From Bradyrhizobiaceae bacterium (GTDB lineage: Bacteria > Pseudomonadota > Alphaproteobacteria > Rhizobiales > Xanthobacteraceae): 64,000 nt of DNA. Under the pieces are notes generated by a model, which saw nothing but the letters and a program-made list of their open reading frames with translations, was not told where the DNA came from and did not search any database. The translations under genes and the position numbers were made by a program. Positions 49,085-57,289 of this stretch are shown piece by piece (position 1 is the first letter of the stretch; every line of letters begins with the position of its first letter). The stretch spans positions 62,001 to 126,000 of the forward strand of contig CANKHA010000004.1 in the NCBI GenBank assembly GCA_947481685.1. The letters are read 5' to 3'.

Positions 49085-49250
49085 TCGCTTCCCGCCCGCG
49101 TCCTGCGGTGCCTTTTCCCGAAAATCACAACCAACGCGATAATTGCCGTAGCGGCCCCCGCGTGCGGCGATATAGACTGCGCCATCGCGCCGCGGTCCCC
49201 TTGACGGGATTAGGCATTTGAGATCGTGGCCGGGGTTATTTCCCCGGTCG

Positions 49251-49279
49251 AAAACAAAAAACAAAAAACAAAACAACAG
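49251..49279 (+). repeat. A-rich tandem repeat in the leader of the cytochrome gene
   Basis: Several CAAAAAA-like units at 49251-49279, just after a stable hairpin (CCGGGG/CCCCGG, 49230-49247). The A-rich, unstructured leader ends at a GGGAGG ribosome site before ATG 49298. It may act as a ribosome standby region. Confidence 0.4.
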
Positions 49280-49297
49280 AGCCACAGGGAGGCGACC

Positions 49298-50947
49298 ATG
49301 AAATTCAACAAGCTAATGCTATTAGTCGGCGTCAGTGCCGTGCCGTTTTTGCTGCAACCGGCGCATGCACAGCTGAGCGGACAGGTTTCATCGGCGGACG
49401 AAGCCGCGATGGAAGGTGTCGTGGTCAGCGCGAAGAAAGACGGATCGAACATCACCATTTCGGTAGTGAGCGATGACAAGGGCAAATACAGCTTCCCGGC
49501 CGACAGACTGACGCCGGGCCAATACAAGATTGGCATCCGTGCGACCGGCTACGTGCTGGACGGTGCGAAGCCCGTTGACGTCGCTGCCGGCGCGCCCGTC
49601 ACCGCCGATCTCAAGCTCGGCAAGACAAAAAATCTGACAGCGCAGTTGTCCAGCGCCGAATGGCTGATTAGCGCGCCTGGCGAGGACAAGCAGAAGACAT
49701 TCCTCGACGGCTGCGTCGGTTGTCACACGCTCGAGCGCGTTTTCAAGACGAGCTATGATCCGGAACAGCTCCGCGAACTGTTCACGCGGATGGCGCTCTA
49801 TTCTCCTGGCAGTACGCCGCAGCGTCCGCAACTTCTGCAAACCGGCGGATTGCGCGGCGAGCGGACCCGTGTCCGTCCAGAAGTCGCGAAGGTCGCTTCG
49901 GAATGGCTGGCCAGCGTCAACCTGAGTCAGTCGGAAAACCGCACCTGGCCGCTGAAGACGCTGCCGCGTCCGAAGGGCGCTGCCACCAAGGTCATTTACA
50001 CCGAATACGACATCCCGCGGAAGGAAGCACAGCCGCATGACGTCGTGCTCGATCCGGATGGCAACGCCTGGTATTCGGATTTCGGTTCGCAGTTTGTCGG
50101 TGAAGTCGATATCAAAACCGGCAAGGTGACGGAATATCCGATCCCGGTTGTGCGCCCCGATGCACCGAAGGGCTCGCTCAACATCGCGCTCGACAAGAAG
50201 GGCGATGTCTGGCTGTCGATGATGTATCAGGCCAGCATCGTGAAGGTCGATCGCAAGACCAAGGAAGTCAGCCAGTATCCATTCCCGAAAGAATGGACCA
50301 CGGTGAGCACGCAGGCCTCCATGATCTCGCCGCAGAATTCCCATGTGGACGGCAAGGTCTGGACCAACAACCAGGAAACGCATTCCGTCTATCGGTTCGA
50401 TACTGCCACCGGCACCTTTGAAAACAAGGGCGTCGCCACCGACCCGAGCGGCAAGCATATCAGCGGCTATGGCATGCCGACGGATTCCCAGAACAATGTC
50501 TGGCTGCTGGAATTCGGCGGTACCCGCATCGGCAAGGTGGATGCCAAAACTAACGTGGCGACCATCTGGGATACGCCGACGCCCGGCTCACGTCCGCGCC
50601 GCGGCCGGTTCGACGACGAAGGCCGTCTTACCTTTGCAGAATATGCCGCGAACAAGGTCGGTATGTTCGATCCCAAGACCGAGAAATTCACGGAGTGGAA
50701 GATTCCGACCCCGTGGAGCGCACCTTACGACGCCCAGATGGACAAGGCCGGCTATGCCTGGACAGGGTCGATGATCAACGACCACGTCTCACGCATCAAC
50801 TCGAAGACCGGTGAGGTCGTCGATTACCTGCTGCCGCGGTCGACCAACATCCGCCGCGTGTTCACCGACAACACCACCAACCCGCCGTCGCTGTGGGTCG
50901 GTGGCAACCACACCGCCTCGATCGTCAAGGTTGAGATGCGCGAGTAA
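49298..50947 (+). CDS. Secreted haem c / Vgb-type beta-propeller protein
   Basis: A 549-residue exported protein of three parts. Residues 1-24 are a signal peptide (cleavage after AHA). Residues 25-110 form a carboxypeptidase regulatory-like domain (GQVSSADEAAMEGVVVSAKK). A single c-type haem site CVGCH is at 139-143 in a short cytochrome segment. From about 215 to the end there is a Vgb/SMP-30-like propeller with repeats such as GNAWYSDFGS and GDVWLSMMY. It likely works in the periplasm as a redox protein or enzyme with unknown substrate. The true start is ATG 49298 with a GGGAGG site; the preceding frame lacks a signal peptide. Confidence 0.82.
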   Translation: MKFNKLMLLVGVSAVPFLLQPAHAQLSGQVSSADEAAMEGVVVSAKKDGSNITISVVSDDKGKYSFPADRLTPGQYKIGIRATGYVLDGAKPVDVAAGAPVTADLKLGKTKNLTAQLSSAEWLISAPGEDKQKTFLDGCVGCHTLERVFKTSYDPEQLRELFTRMALYSPGSTPQRPQLLQTGGLRGERTRVRPEVAKVASEWLASVNLSQSENRTWPLKTLPRPKGAATKVIYTEYDIPRKEAQPHDVVLDPDGNAWYSDFGSQFVGEVDIKTGKVTEYPIPVVRPDAPKGSLNIALDKKGDVWLSMMYQASIVKVDRKTKEVSQYPFPKEWTTVSTQASMISPQNSHVDGKVWTNNQETHSVYRFDTATGTFENKGVATDPSGKHISGYGMPTDSQNNVWLLEFGGTRIGKVDAKTNVATIWDTPTPGSRPRRGRFDDEGRLTFAEYAANKVGMFDPKTEKFTEWKIPTPWSAPYDAQMDKAGYAWTGSMINDHVSRINSKTGEVVDYLLPRSTNIRRVFTDNTTNPPSLWVGGNHTASIVKVEMRE

Positions 50948-50984
50948 CAGCGCTCTTCTCCCGGTCGTAAACCGGTATTAAATA

Positions 50985-51022
50985 CGTGGCCGCCGATTGA
51001 CTTAGGCGGCCACGTTTTGTTT
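50985..51022 (+). terminator. Rho-independent terminator
   Basis: Perfect 10-bp stem, CGTGGCCGCC (50985-50994) with GGCGGCCACG (51005-51014), 10-base loop, then TTTTGTTT. It separates the cytochrome gene from the MBL gene 12 bases on. Confidence 0.88.
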
Positions 51023-51033
51023 GGAAGGCCAGC

Positions 51034-51942
51034 ATGGACGACATCCGCTTCGACAAGAATTTTCCGCTCGTTCCCGGCGAGGTCGAACAGGTTGCGCCTG
51101 GCGTGCGGCGCCTGCTGGCAGGCAATGCGGGTCCGTTCACTTTCACCGGCACGGTGAGCTACATCGTCGGGCAAGGGCAGGTCGTGATCATCGATCCGGG
51201 CCCGGCGGATCAGCCTCATATCGATGCCTTGCTCCATGCGGTGCGCGGCGAGACCGTGACGCATATTCTGGTGACGCATACCCATCGCGATCACTCGCCT
51301 GCGGCTGCCGCAGTCAAGCAGGCGACCGGCGCGAAGACCTATGCCGAAGGACCGCATCGCGCGGCGCGTCCGCTTCATATCGGCGACATCAAGCGTGGCG
51401 AAGGCGGCGACAAGGATTTCATTCCGGATCTGTTGCTGAAAGACGGTGAAGTGATCGTCGGCAAGGACTGGAGGCTGGAAGCCATCGCGACGCCCGGCCA
51501 CACGGCAAACCACATGGTCTTCGCGCTCGGCGGAAGCGACTTGCTGTTCTCCGGCGATCACGTGATGGCCTGGTCAACAACCATCGTGGCGCCGCCAGAC
51601 GGTGCGATGAACGATTATATGAATTCGCTTGCCAAACTCGGGCAACGGCAGGAGCAAACTTATTTTCCGGGTCATGGTGATGCCGTGAAGGATGCGCCGC
51701 GCTTTGTCGCGCAACTCACCCGGCACCGGTTAGGGCGCGAGGCTTCGATCCTTGCGCGGTTGGCAAAAGGGCCGGCCGATATCCCGACCCTGGTGCGTGT
51801 GCTCTATATCGGCCTCGATCCGCGCCTGGTTGGTGGGGCAGGGCTGTCGGTATTGGCGCACCTGGAGGATCTGGTGGCGCGCAACATCGTCGCCACCGAG
51901 GGGGTGCCCTCTGTGGGAGTGACGTATCGTTTGGTTGGCTAG
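51034..51942 (+). CDS. MBL-fold hydrolase (LACTB2-like)
   Basis: A 302-residue metallo-beta-lactamase-fold hydrolase. The metal motif HTHRDHSPAA fits H-x-H-x-D-H; further ligands are in ATPGHTANHMVF, LFSGDHVMAW and YFPGHGDAV. The C-terminal helical domain is of the type in LACTB2 and other small-thioester or nuclease relatives. Substrate unknown. ATG 51034 is 12 bases after the terminator, so it must be transcribed from a promoter overlapping it or by read-through. Confidence 0.88.
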   Translation: MDDIRFDKNFPLVPGEVEQVAPGVRRLLAGNAGPFTFTGTVSYIVGQGQVVIIDPGPADQPHIDALLHAVRGETVTHILVTHTHRDHSPAAAAVKQATGAKTYAEGPHRAARPLHIGDIKRGEGGDKDFIPDLLLKDGEVIVGKDWRLEAIATPGHTANHMVFALGGSDLLFSGDHVMAWSTTIVAPPDGAMNDYMNSLAKLGQRQEQTYFPGHGDAVKDAPRFVAQLTRHRLGREASILARLAKGPADIPTLVRVLYIGLDPRLVGGAGLSVLAHLEDLVARNIVATEGVPSVGVTYRLVG

Positions 51943-52050
51943 TCCGCCATTGACCACGGCTCTCTTAATCATTCAGCAAAGCAGCGGCTTTTAATCACAA
52001 AGCAGCATGCTATGAGAGCCAAATTTTCAAATAGGGGGGAGGGAGCGCAC

Positions 52051-52551
52051 ATGCCGGTGACACGAAGAATTTCTGTCGGTTTTGGTTTGCTGCTGGCTCT
52101 TGCAACCACCGCCTCGGCTCAAACCGCCAAGCCTGCATCTTCAGGCGGGGGAAGCGCGACGATCTATTTCATGCGCCCGATGCCGGTCCTGGGTTGGGAC
52201 AATCGCCCTGATGTCAGGCTGGACGGCAAGCGCGTGGTCGAATTACCGGTCGGAAGCTATTTCGCGGTTAACACCGCCCGCGGCGCGCACAAGATTGAGG
52301 TTCAGGGCGGCGGTCTCGATGGTGGCACCGATATGCAGTTGCAGGTCGAGCCGGGAAAATCCTATTTCGTCGAGATCGGCCCCAAGGGACAGCAAGCGCC
52401 GGGAGCGCAGCTGATCGGCCGGCTGATCTCGGGCAATTCGTTGTCGTCGCAGCAGCAAGGCAGAGGTTTCTTCGGCGCCTACGCTTTTTATATGCTCGAC
52501 CCCGGAGAAGGCCGCGCGCGGCTCGCAAAGCTGAAAAAGATCGGACGCTAG
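52051..52551 (+). CDS. DUF2846-like secreted protein
   Basis: A 166-residue exported protein: signal peptide ending AQT around residue 22, then a beta-rich domain with ATIYFMRPMPVLGW, VRLDGKRVVELPVGSYF and PGKSYFVEIGPKG, a DUF2846-like arrangement. No lipobox cysteine is present, so it is not an obvious lipoprotein. ATG 52051 is set by the strong GGGGGAGGGAG ribosome site; an in-frame ATG at 52012 would precede it. Function unknown. Confidence 0.75.
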   Translation: MPVTRRISVGFGLLLALATTASAQTAKPASSGGGSATIYFMRPMPVLGWDNRPDVRLDGKRVVELPVGSYFAVNTARGAHKIEVQGGGLDGGTDMQLQVEPGKSYFVEIGPKGQQAPGAQLIGRLISGNSLSSQQQGRGFFGAYAFYMLDPGEGRARLAKLKKIGR

Positions 52552-52611
52552 GCCCGCGGCATTGGGCAAGGCGCGTCATGCGCCAAGCCTGCGTTCTCCA
52601 TGAAATTTATT

Positions 52612-53448
52612 CTACCGCTTGGCTGGCGTGGGCTTGGCCGGCTGAGGACGCTTTGGCGTTGACTTCCTTTTTTCCTCCTGGGTGCCCAGGGTCTCGTCGA
52701 TCTCTTCCAGCAATTTCGTGATGCGGGAAGCATTGCCGCCGAGATCATGCGGCCCGTAACGCGTCGCCGAGCGCATATCGATTCTTGCACCTTCACCATC
52801 GGCGCGCACGCGCAACACCACGTCTTCGCCGAAGCCCATGATCGGAGTACGCGCGACAGCCTCAATATGCCCCTCGCGCCGAGCCTGGGGTTTGCGATCG
52901 ACAATGATTCTCCATCGTCGTTTGGTGATGATCGCGATGGCGGTGTCGTAGGCCTGCTGGGGCGTTGAAGTGACGACCAGCGGTTCAACATCGGGATAAG
53001 CCATCCGCTGCTTTTCGGCGAAAGCCTGGCCCGGGTAGGCGACCGGATTGGCGTCGCGTGTACGCAATTGCGCAACGGTCTCGAACCGCGGCGGGTCGTC
53101 GGGATCGGTGACCACATCGGTGATCGCCGGCAGCCGATAAGCCTGAAGCGCAAGGTAGGCTGGGTACAGGAGCAACGCCGAGCCGATGAACAGTGCAAGC
53201 AACGCAGATCCAAATCCATCAATGCCCTGGCGCCAGATCACGATAAAAGCTGCGAAGGCGAGCAGGATCGCCATGGCGGCGAAAGCAAGCGCTCCGACAA
53301 AGGTTGCCATCGCAGGCCTGATCTCGAGCAGACCCGAGCGAACGATCATGATCGACAGGATCGAGGCCACCAGAGCGAACAGCGCCATGCGGCGCGCCCA
53401 CAGCGCCACCTGCGACATTGGTTCTTCTGCTATGCGCCGTCGCGCCAT
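52612..53448 (-). CDS. DUF1499 membrane protein
   Basis: 278 residues. Three membrane helices occupy about 15-120, and a C-terminal DUF1499 domain runs from about residue 150, with YPDVEPLVVTSTPQQAYDTA and FGEDVVLRVRADGEGARIDMR. A basic, low-complexity tail closes the protein. Function is unknown; DUF1499 proteins are widespread in Alphaproteobacteria. It follows the M48 gene by 4 bases and is last in the DUF898-M48-DUF1499 block. Confidence 0.82.
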   Translation of the reverse strand: MARRRIAEEPMSQVALWARRMALFALVASILSIMIVRSGLLEIRPAMATFVGALAFAAMAILLAFAAFIVIWRQGIDGFGSALLALFIGSALLLYPAYLALQAYRLPAITDVVTDPDDPPRFETVAQLRTRDANPVAYPGQAFAEKQRMAYPDVEPLVVTSTPQQAYDTAIAIITKRRWRIIVDRKPQARREGHIEAVARTPIMGFGEDVVLRVRADGEGARIDMRSATRYGPHDLGGNASRITKLLEEIDETLGTQEEKRKSTPKRPQPAKPTPAKR

Positions 53449-53452
53449 GACT

Positions 53453-54577
53453 TCAGTGTTCCACGCAGATGTTTTTCAGCGCTGTCCATTGCGCGCTGTC
53501 GAGCAGCGGACGGCCGGAGCCAGGTTTCGCCAGGGACCGGATCGCGACGACGCGGGTGGCGGTCTCCGGATGATCGCGTAACAGGGAGGCCCCCTTGCCA
53601 TGCAGGTCGTCGATGCGCGCGAGCAGAGCGCCCAGAGCTTCCGCATTGCCGCCGATCATGTTCATCAACGCAACTCCATAAGCGTCGGACGCCGTTTCCG
53701 CATCGCGTGAATAGGATGACTGAAGCACCGTTTTCGCCGCCACCACAATAGCACCTCCGCCCACGAAATCGCCAAACACCATGCCGAACAGGAACGACAG
53801 GCCCGCGGTCTCGAGCACCGACTTGACGCCGTCACGGCGGGCGACATGCCCGATCTCATGGGCGATGACGCCGGCCAGTTCGTCCGGCGTCTCGGCTTTG
53901 GCGATCAGGCCTTCAAAGACGTAAATCTGTCCGCCGGGGAGCGCAATGGCATTGGCTTCCGCGCGTCGCAGGACTCCCGCGCGTAACGGCACGGGTAACG
54001 ACGCTGCGGCCTCAAGCCGTCCGATTAGCAAGGAAAGCGCCGCCCGTCCCGCCTTTGCATTTTCCGCTTCGCCGCATTCCAGCGGCGTGTTGGCGGCGCG
54101 GGAGCGAAGCGAATTGCGCAACTGCGCATCCACTGCCTGACCCAGCTTGCGCTCGATCGCAAACGGCATCAGCGGCGTCAGCCGTGTTGCGAGCGCGGGG
54201 AGGGCGAAGAGCGCCATTGCTCCGATTGACGCCACAGCAACGACAAGTAGCACTGCGACCTTCGTGCGTAAACGGTTTTGCACCGTCCCGGTGTGGTCGA
54301 TGGTGAGCGCCATCTCGTCGATTGCAGTGGCAAAGGCGTGATCGCGAATCTCAAGCCGCGCCAGCGAGCCTCGGCGGCTCAGCCGCAGGATCTGATCGGG
54401 CGATTCCGCCTGGTCAAGCTCGCCATAAGGCCATTGTGCCAGTTGTTCGCCCTCGCGACTTCGGACGACCAGGGTTGTAGCTTGCAGTTCGACAGTCACG
54501 TCCTGCCGGGCGCTGCTGTTGCCGTCAAAGAAGATGCCGGTGCCGGATGTCATTGCGTTCTCAAAAGCCTCCGACAT
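53453..54577 (-). CDS. M48-family membrane metallopeptidase
   Basis: A 374-residue zinc protease. The N-terminal 90 residues form a beta-rich domain (TVELQATTLVVRSREGEQLA) of the kind found before some alphaproteobacterial M48 domains, followed by one membrane helix (about 105-128). The catalytic domain has the motif VIAHEIGHVARRDG and a downstream DAETASDAYG. Relatives are tied to envelope protein quality control. The start at 54577 overlaps the DUF898 stop by 17 bases; an alternative ATG is at 54553. Confidence 0.88.
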   Translation of the reverse strand: MSEAFENAMTSGTGIFFDGNSSARQDVTVELQATTLVVRSREGEQLAQWPYGELDQAESPDQILRLSRRGSLARLEIRDHAFATAIDEMALTIDHTGTVQNRLRTKVAVLLVVAVASIGAMALFALPALATRLTPLMPFAIERKLGQAVDAQLRNSLRSRAANTPLECGEAENAKAGRAALSLLIGRLEAAASLPVPLRAGVLRRAEANAIALPGGQIYVFEGLIAKAETPDELAGVIAHEIGHVARRDGVKSVLETAGLSFLFGMVFGDFVGGGAIVVAAKTVLQSSYSRDAETASDAYGVALMNMIGGNAEALGALLARIDDLHGKGASLLRDHPETATRVVAIRSLAKPGSGRPLLDSAQWTALKNICVEH

Positions 54578-55838
54578 TCAGGGCGTCGGCGAGACCTTCC
54601 CCCACCGACGACGCCGGGCGGCCCCCCGCCTTGACGTGGTCAAGCACAGCGATGCCGGAAATCTCCGCCGACTCCATGCCAACCCGCCAGAGCGTGAGTT
54701 TCACGGTTGCCTGATAGATGGTCGAGTAACCCAGCATCAGGATCATGTAACCGATCATGACGCTTGCTGCGCCGATCAGCTCATCGGCTTCCGTCAGATT
54801 GAACCTCACCTTCACCGCGTCGATGACGCCAAGCAGGATGCCTCCGGCGATGGCGCAGCCGGTGGCGAAGACCAGCCCGTAGAGGAGAAAGCGGAAATAG
54901 GCGCGATAGAGATGCCCAATACGCAGATGCGAAATCACGGTGAGATCGCCAAAACGAATGCCTGAAATCCACCAGCGCAGGATCATTCCCTGGAAAGCCG
55001 GATAAAATGCCGCCGCCGCAACCGCCGACCAGGCCGCTGCGCCGATCAGGAAGATGATCGCGTTGACGTATCCGGGATTGGTGGCTTCGATGCGTTCGGC
55101 CAGTCCGCTGCCACCCGCATTGACGGCTTCCGCCAGCGGCGGCCAGTCGATGGCATAGATCGCCGCGGCGATCCCGCCGAACTGAGGACCAACGGAGAAC
55201 AGCCACAGCGGGAAGCCGCGCAGAAACAGCGCCAGCGCCGAGGCTTCAAAATGTCCGGTCAGGTTGCCGTAATGGGTGTGCCGCATCTTGAAGCGCTCGA
55301 GGCTTTTCTGCATCCAGGGATAAACGAGTCCGAGCGTCAGCGCGGTGAGCGTCCACCACATCAAGGCATAGAGCGCAAAGACCGAGGCGGAGCCGGTCTG
55401 ATAGAAACGTACGCTGCGAAAAACCGTGCGGCTCAGCCGGTAGCGGCGCGCACGATAGATCGCAAATTGACCGAGCAGAGCCAGCAGGCCAAAGGCAATC
55501 GCGCCGGACAACTGGCCGATCAATCCGAGATCGAGCGCTGCGAGGAATAGCATAATGTTGATAGGCAGCAGGATCGCGATGGCGATCAGGAAGCCGATCA
55601 GAATTTCTGTTGCGGTGCCGGTATATTCGAGATGGTCGCCCGCGATCCCGGTATTGCCCCAGAGAAAACGGCGGACGTCGGTCGCCAGCCAGAAGCGATA
55701 GATGCCCAGCGTAAGGATAAGCAGCAGCGCGCCGCGGCTGAGCAGGCGCCAATAGATCCCATCCTGGCCGAGGAACTGAACCTTGCCCGGGGCGGGAGCG
55801 GGATTCGCGACTGCCGCCACCGCCTCATACAAGCTCAT
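54561..55838 (-). CDS. DUF898 (YjgN-like) membrane protein
   Basis: A 425-residue membrane protein with about ten hydrophobic segments. DUF898 features are LTLGIYRFWLATDVRRFLWG and the repeated LGLVYPWMQKSLERFKMRHT later in the chain; a third related segment is ILRWWISGIRFGDLTV. These repeats suggest an internal triplication of a two-helix unit. Function is unknown, but I recall DUF898 genes next to M48 peptidases elsewhere. It heads the three-gene block and its end overlaps the protease start. Confidence 0.85.
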   Translation of the reverse strand: MSLYEAVAAVANPAPAPGKVQFLGQDGIYWRLLSRGALLLILTLGIYRFWLATDVRRFLWGNTGIAGDHLEYTGTATEILIGFLIAIAILLPINIMLFLAALDLGLIGQLSGAIAFGLLALLGQFAIYRARRYRLSRTVFRSVRFYQTGSASVFALYALMWWTLTALTLGLVYPWMQKSLERFKMRHTHYGNLTGHFEASALALFLRGFPLWLFSVGPQFGGIAAAIYAIDWPPLAEAVNAGGSGLAERIEATNPGYVNAIIFLIGAAAWSAVAAAAFYPAFQGMILRWWISGIRFGDLTVISHLRIGHLYRAYFRFLLYGLVFATGCAIAGGILLGVIDAVKVRFNLTEADELIGAASVMIGYMILMLGYSTIYQATVKLTLWRVGMESAEISGIAVLDHVKAGGRPASSVGEGLADALNVGGF

Positions 55839-55904
55839 GACGCCCTCCGCTCCTGCACCTCTCCGGGATAAAGGCTGGCAGGCTTGGCGGCAATATCTTT
55901 CGGG

Positions 55905-56852
55905 TTAAGGCCGCAGATCGATGGCTTTCGTCGTTAAGCGCGGAGCGTTTTTGCCTTTGAGCCGCCTCGGTTCCTTGACGGCAACCGGTTTGGCGAGGTG
56001 CGGAGCCAGAATTTCGATCAGCGCATTCAGCTTGGGTGAACGCGCGCCCTTGCGCCAGACCAGCCAGGTGATCTCCTTGTTCACCTTGGCCGGCAGCGCA
56101 TGGATGCTCAGCCGCTTCCGCTCCGGAAAGGAACTGACCACTATACGCGGCAACATCGAGATGCCCATGCCGATCACGGCGCAGCCGAGCATGGCTTGAT
56201 AGGACGACATCTCGATCATGCGTTCGGGCATTTCACCTTTCAGGGCGAACCATTCTTCCAGCCGCTTGCGATAGGGACACCCGTGTTCGAAGACGAGGAC
56301 CGTGCGCGAGACCGCATCGCGCGGCGATTTCACCGGCGGATGATTTGCGGTAGTAACGATCACCATCTCTTCCTCATAGATCGCCAGCTTCTCGAACGGG
56401 CCGTCGGGAATGACGCCGGCAGTTAGCGCAGCGTCGATTTCACCGCGCAGAAGAAGGCCGGTCAGATTGTAGGAATGCGCGGTGCGCAGTTCGAACTGCA
56501 CGTCCGGATAGAGCCGGCAATATTCGCTCAGCGGCGCAGGCAAGCGCACCGATGCGGTGCTTTCCATCGATCCAAGCCGGAACACTCCGCGGGGCCGCGT
56601 GTCATGCACGGATTCGCGCGCTTCGGTGGCGAGATCGAGCAAACGATCGGCGTAACCGAGCAGCACCTTGCCGGCGGGGGAGAGATGCAGCTTCTTGCCC
56701 GAGCGGATGAACAGCGCAACGCCGAGTTGCTCTTCCAGTTGCCGGATGCGGGTCGAGACGTTGGATTGAACGCGGTTGAGCTTCTCGGCTGCGCGGGTGA
56801 TGCCGCCAGCCTGCACCACGGTGCGGAACACGGTCAGGTCGGACAGCTCCAT
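55905..56852 (-). CDS. LysR-type regulator, PtrR (YneJ)-like
   Basis: A 315-residue LysR regulator with N-terminal winged helix (ELSDLTVFRTVVQAGGITRA) and an effector domain. The effector region (LGSMESTASVRLPAPLSEY; FEHGCPYRKRLEEWF; MLGCAVIGMGISMLPR) resembles E. coli PtrR/YneJ, which controls putrescine use, as I recall that sequence. The target here is unknown. ATG 56852 with GGAGAG site is preferred to upstream alternatives. It is divergent from the DUF1127 gene, with an inverted repeat between, and a possible putrescine-type aminotransferase lies 1.3 kb away. Confidence 0.88.
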   Translation of the reverse strand: MELSDLTVFRTVVQAGGITRAAEKLNRVQSNVSTRIRQLEEQLGVALFIRSGKKLHLSPAGKVLLGYADRLLDLATEARESVHDTRPRGVFRLGSMESTASVRLPAPLSEYCRLYPDVQFELRTAHSYNLTGLLLRGEIDAALTAGVIPDGPFEKLAIYEEEMVIVTTANHPPVKSPRDAVSRTVLVFEHGCPYRKRLEEWFALKGEMPERMIEMSSYQAMLGCAVIGMGISMLPRIVVSSFPERKRLSIHALPAKVNKEITWLVWRKGARSPKLNALIEILAPHLAKPVAVKEPRRLKGKNAPRLTTKAIDLRP

Positions 56853-56880
56853 CGTTCTCTCCAATCGTTCTCTAAAAGAG

Positions 56881-56900
56881 ATTATAACCATCAGGATAAT
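56881..56900. promoter_or_regulatory. Candidate LysR operator between LysR and DUF1127 genes
   Basis: ATTAT at 56881-56885 and ATAAT at 56896-56900 form a 5-bp inverted repeat with a 10-base spacer in the shared gap, the general layout of LysR-regulator sites. The match is short, so it is only a candidate. Confidence 0.3.
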
Positions 56901-56959
56901 TCATTTTACGTGATAAGGAACCTGCCGTAAAGCTCTCCCAACACATGAAGGAGGGCGTT

Positions 56960-57289
56960 ATGCCCAGTCACGAAACTGAAGTTCCCATATTGCAATTCCG
57001 GCCGCGGACCCGCGCCGGCCAAGGTTTTCCGGCGCAGACGATCCGCCAGCAGGTCAATATCCTGCGCGCCGCCTATTTTCGCGACCTCTGGCGTCAGCTT
57101 GTGGCCTGGTATCAGGCCCGGGAAGCCGTGGCACAGCTGCGCTCCCTGGACGATGCCGCGCTGAAGGATATCGGCCTGCACCGCAGCGGGATTGAAGCTG
57201 CTGTTTCGAAGGTGCCTGCGAAGCCCGTGCCCCTGCAGGCACAGGCTTTCCACGACAAGCCGCATTTGATACTGCAACGAGCTGGATGA
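56960..57289 (+). CDS. DUF1127 protein
   Basis: A 109-residue protein with a DUF1127 (YjiS-like) domain near the middle: WYQAREAVAQLRSLDDAALKD followed by IGLHRSGIE. DUF1127 proteins are small basic factors; some rhizobial members bind RNA or control phosphate and carbon use, as I recall. Here the domain is flanked by longer variable ends than usual. ATG 56960 has a GAGGG site; an upstream in-frame ATG at 56945 is weaker. Its end overlaps the extensin-like gene by ATGA. Confidence 0.85.
   Translation: MPSHETEVPILQFRPRTRAGQGFPAQTIRQQVNILRAAYFRDLWRQLVAWYQAREAVAQLRSLDDAALKDIGLHRSGIEAAVSKVPAKPVPLQAQAFHDKPHLILQRAG

Noticed and set aside
48888-49085. Open frame on the minus strand with VAGFEPATPTSRTWCATRLR, which looks like a protein.
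   Set aside because: It is the antisense reading of the tRNA-Pro gene. This false protein is well known from tRNA complements and is not a gene.
48842-49297. Integrated element or attachment site at the tRNA-Pro 3' end.
   Set aside because: No integrase, no direct repeat of the tRNA end and no composition change are seen nearby.
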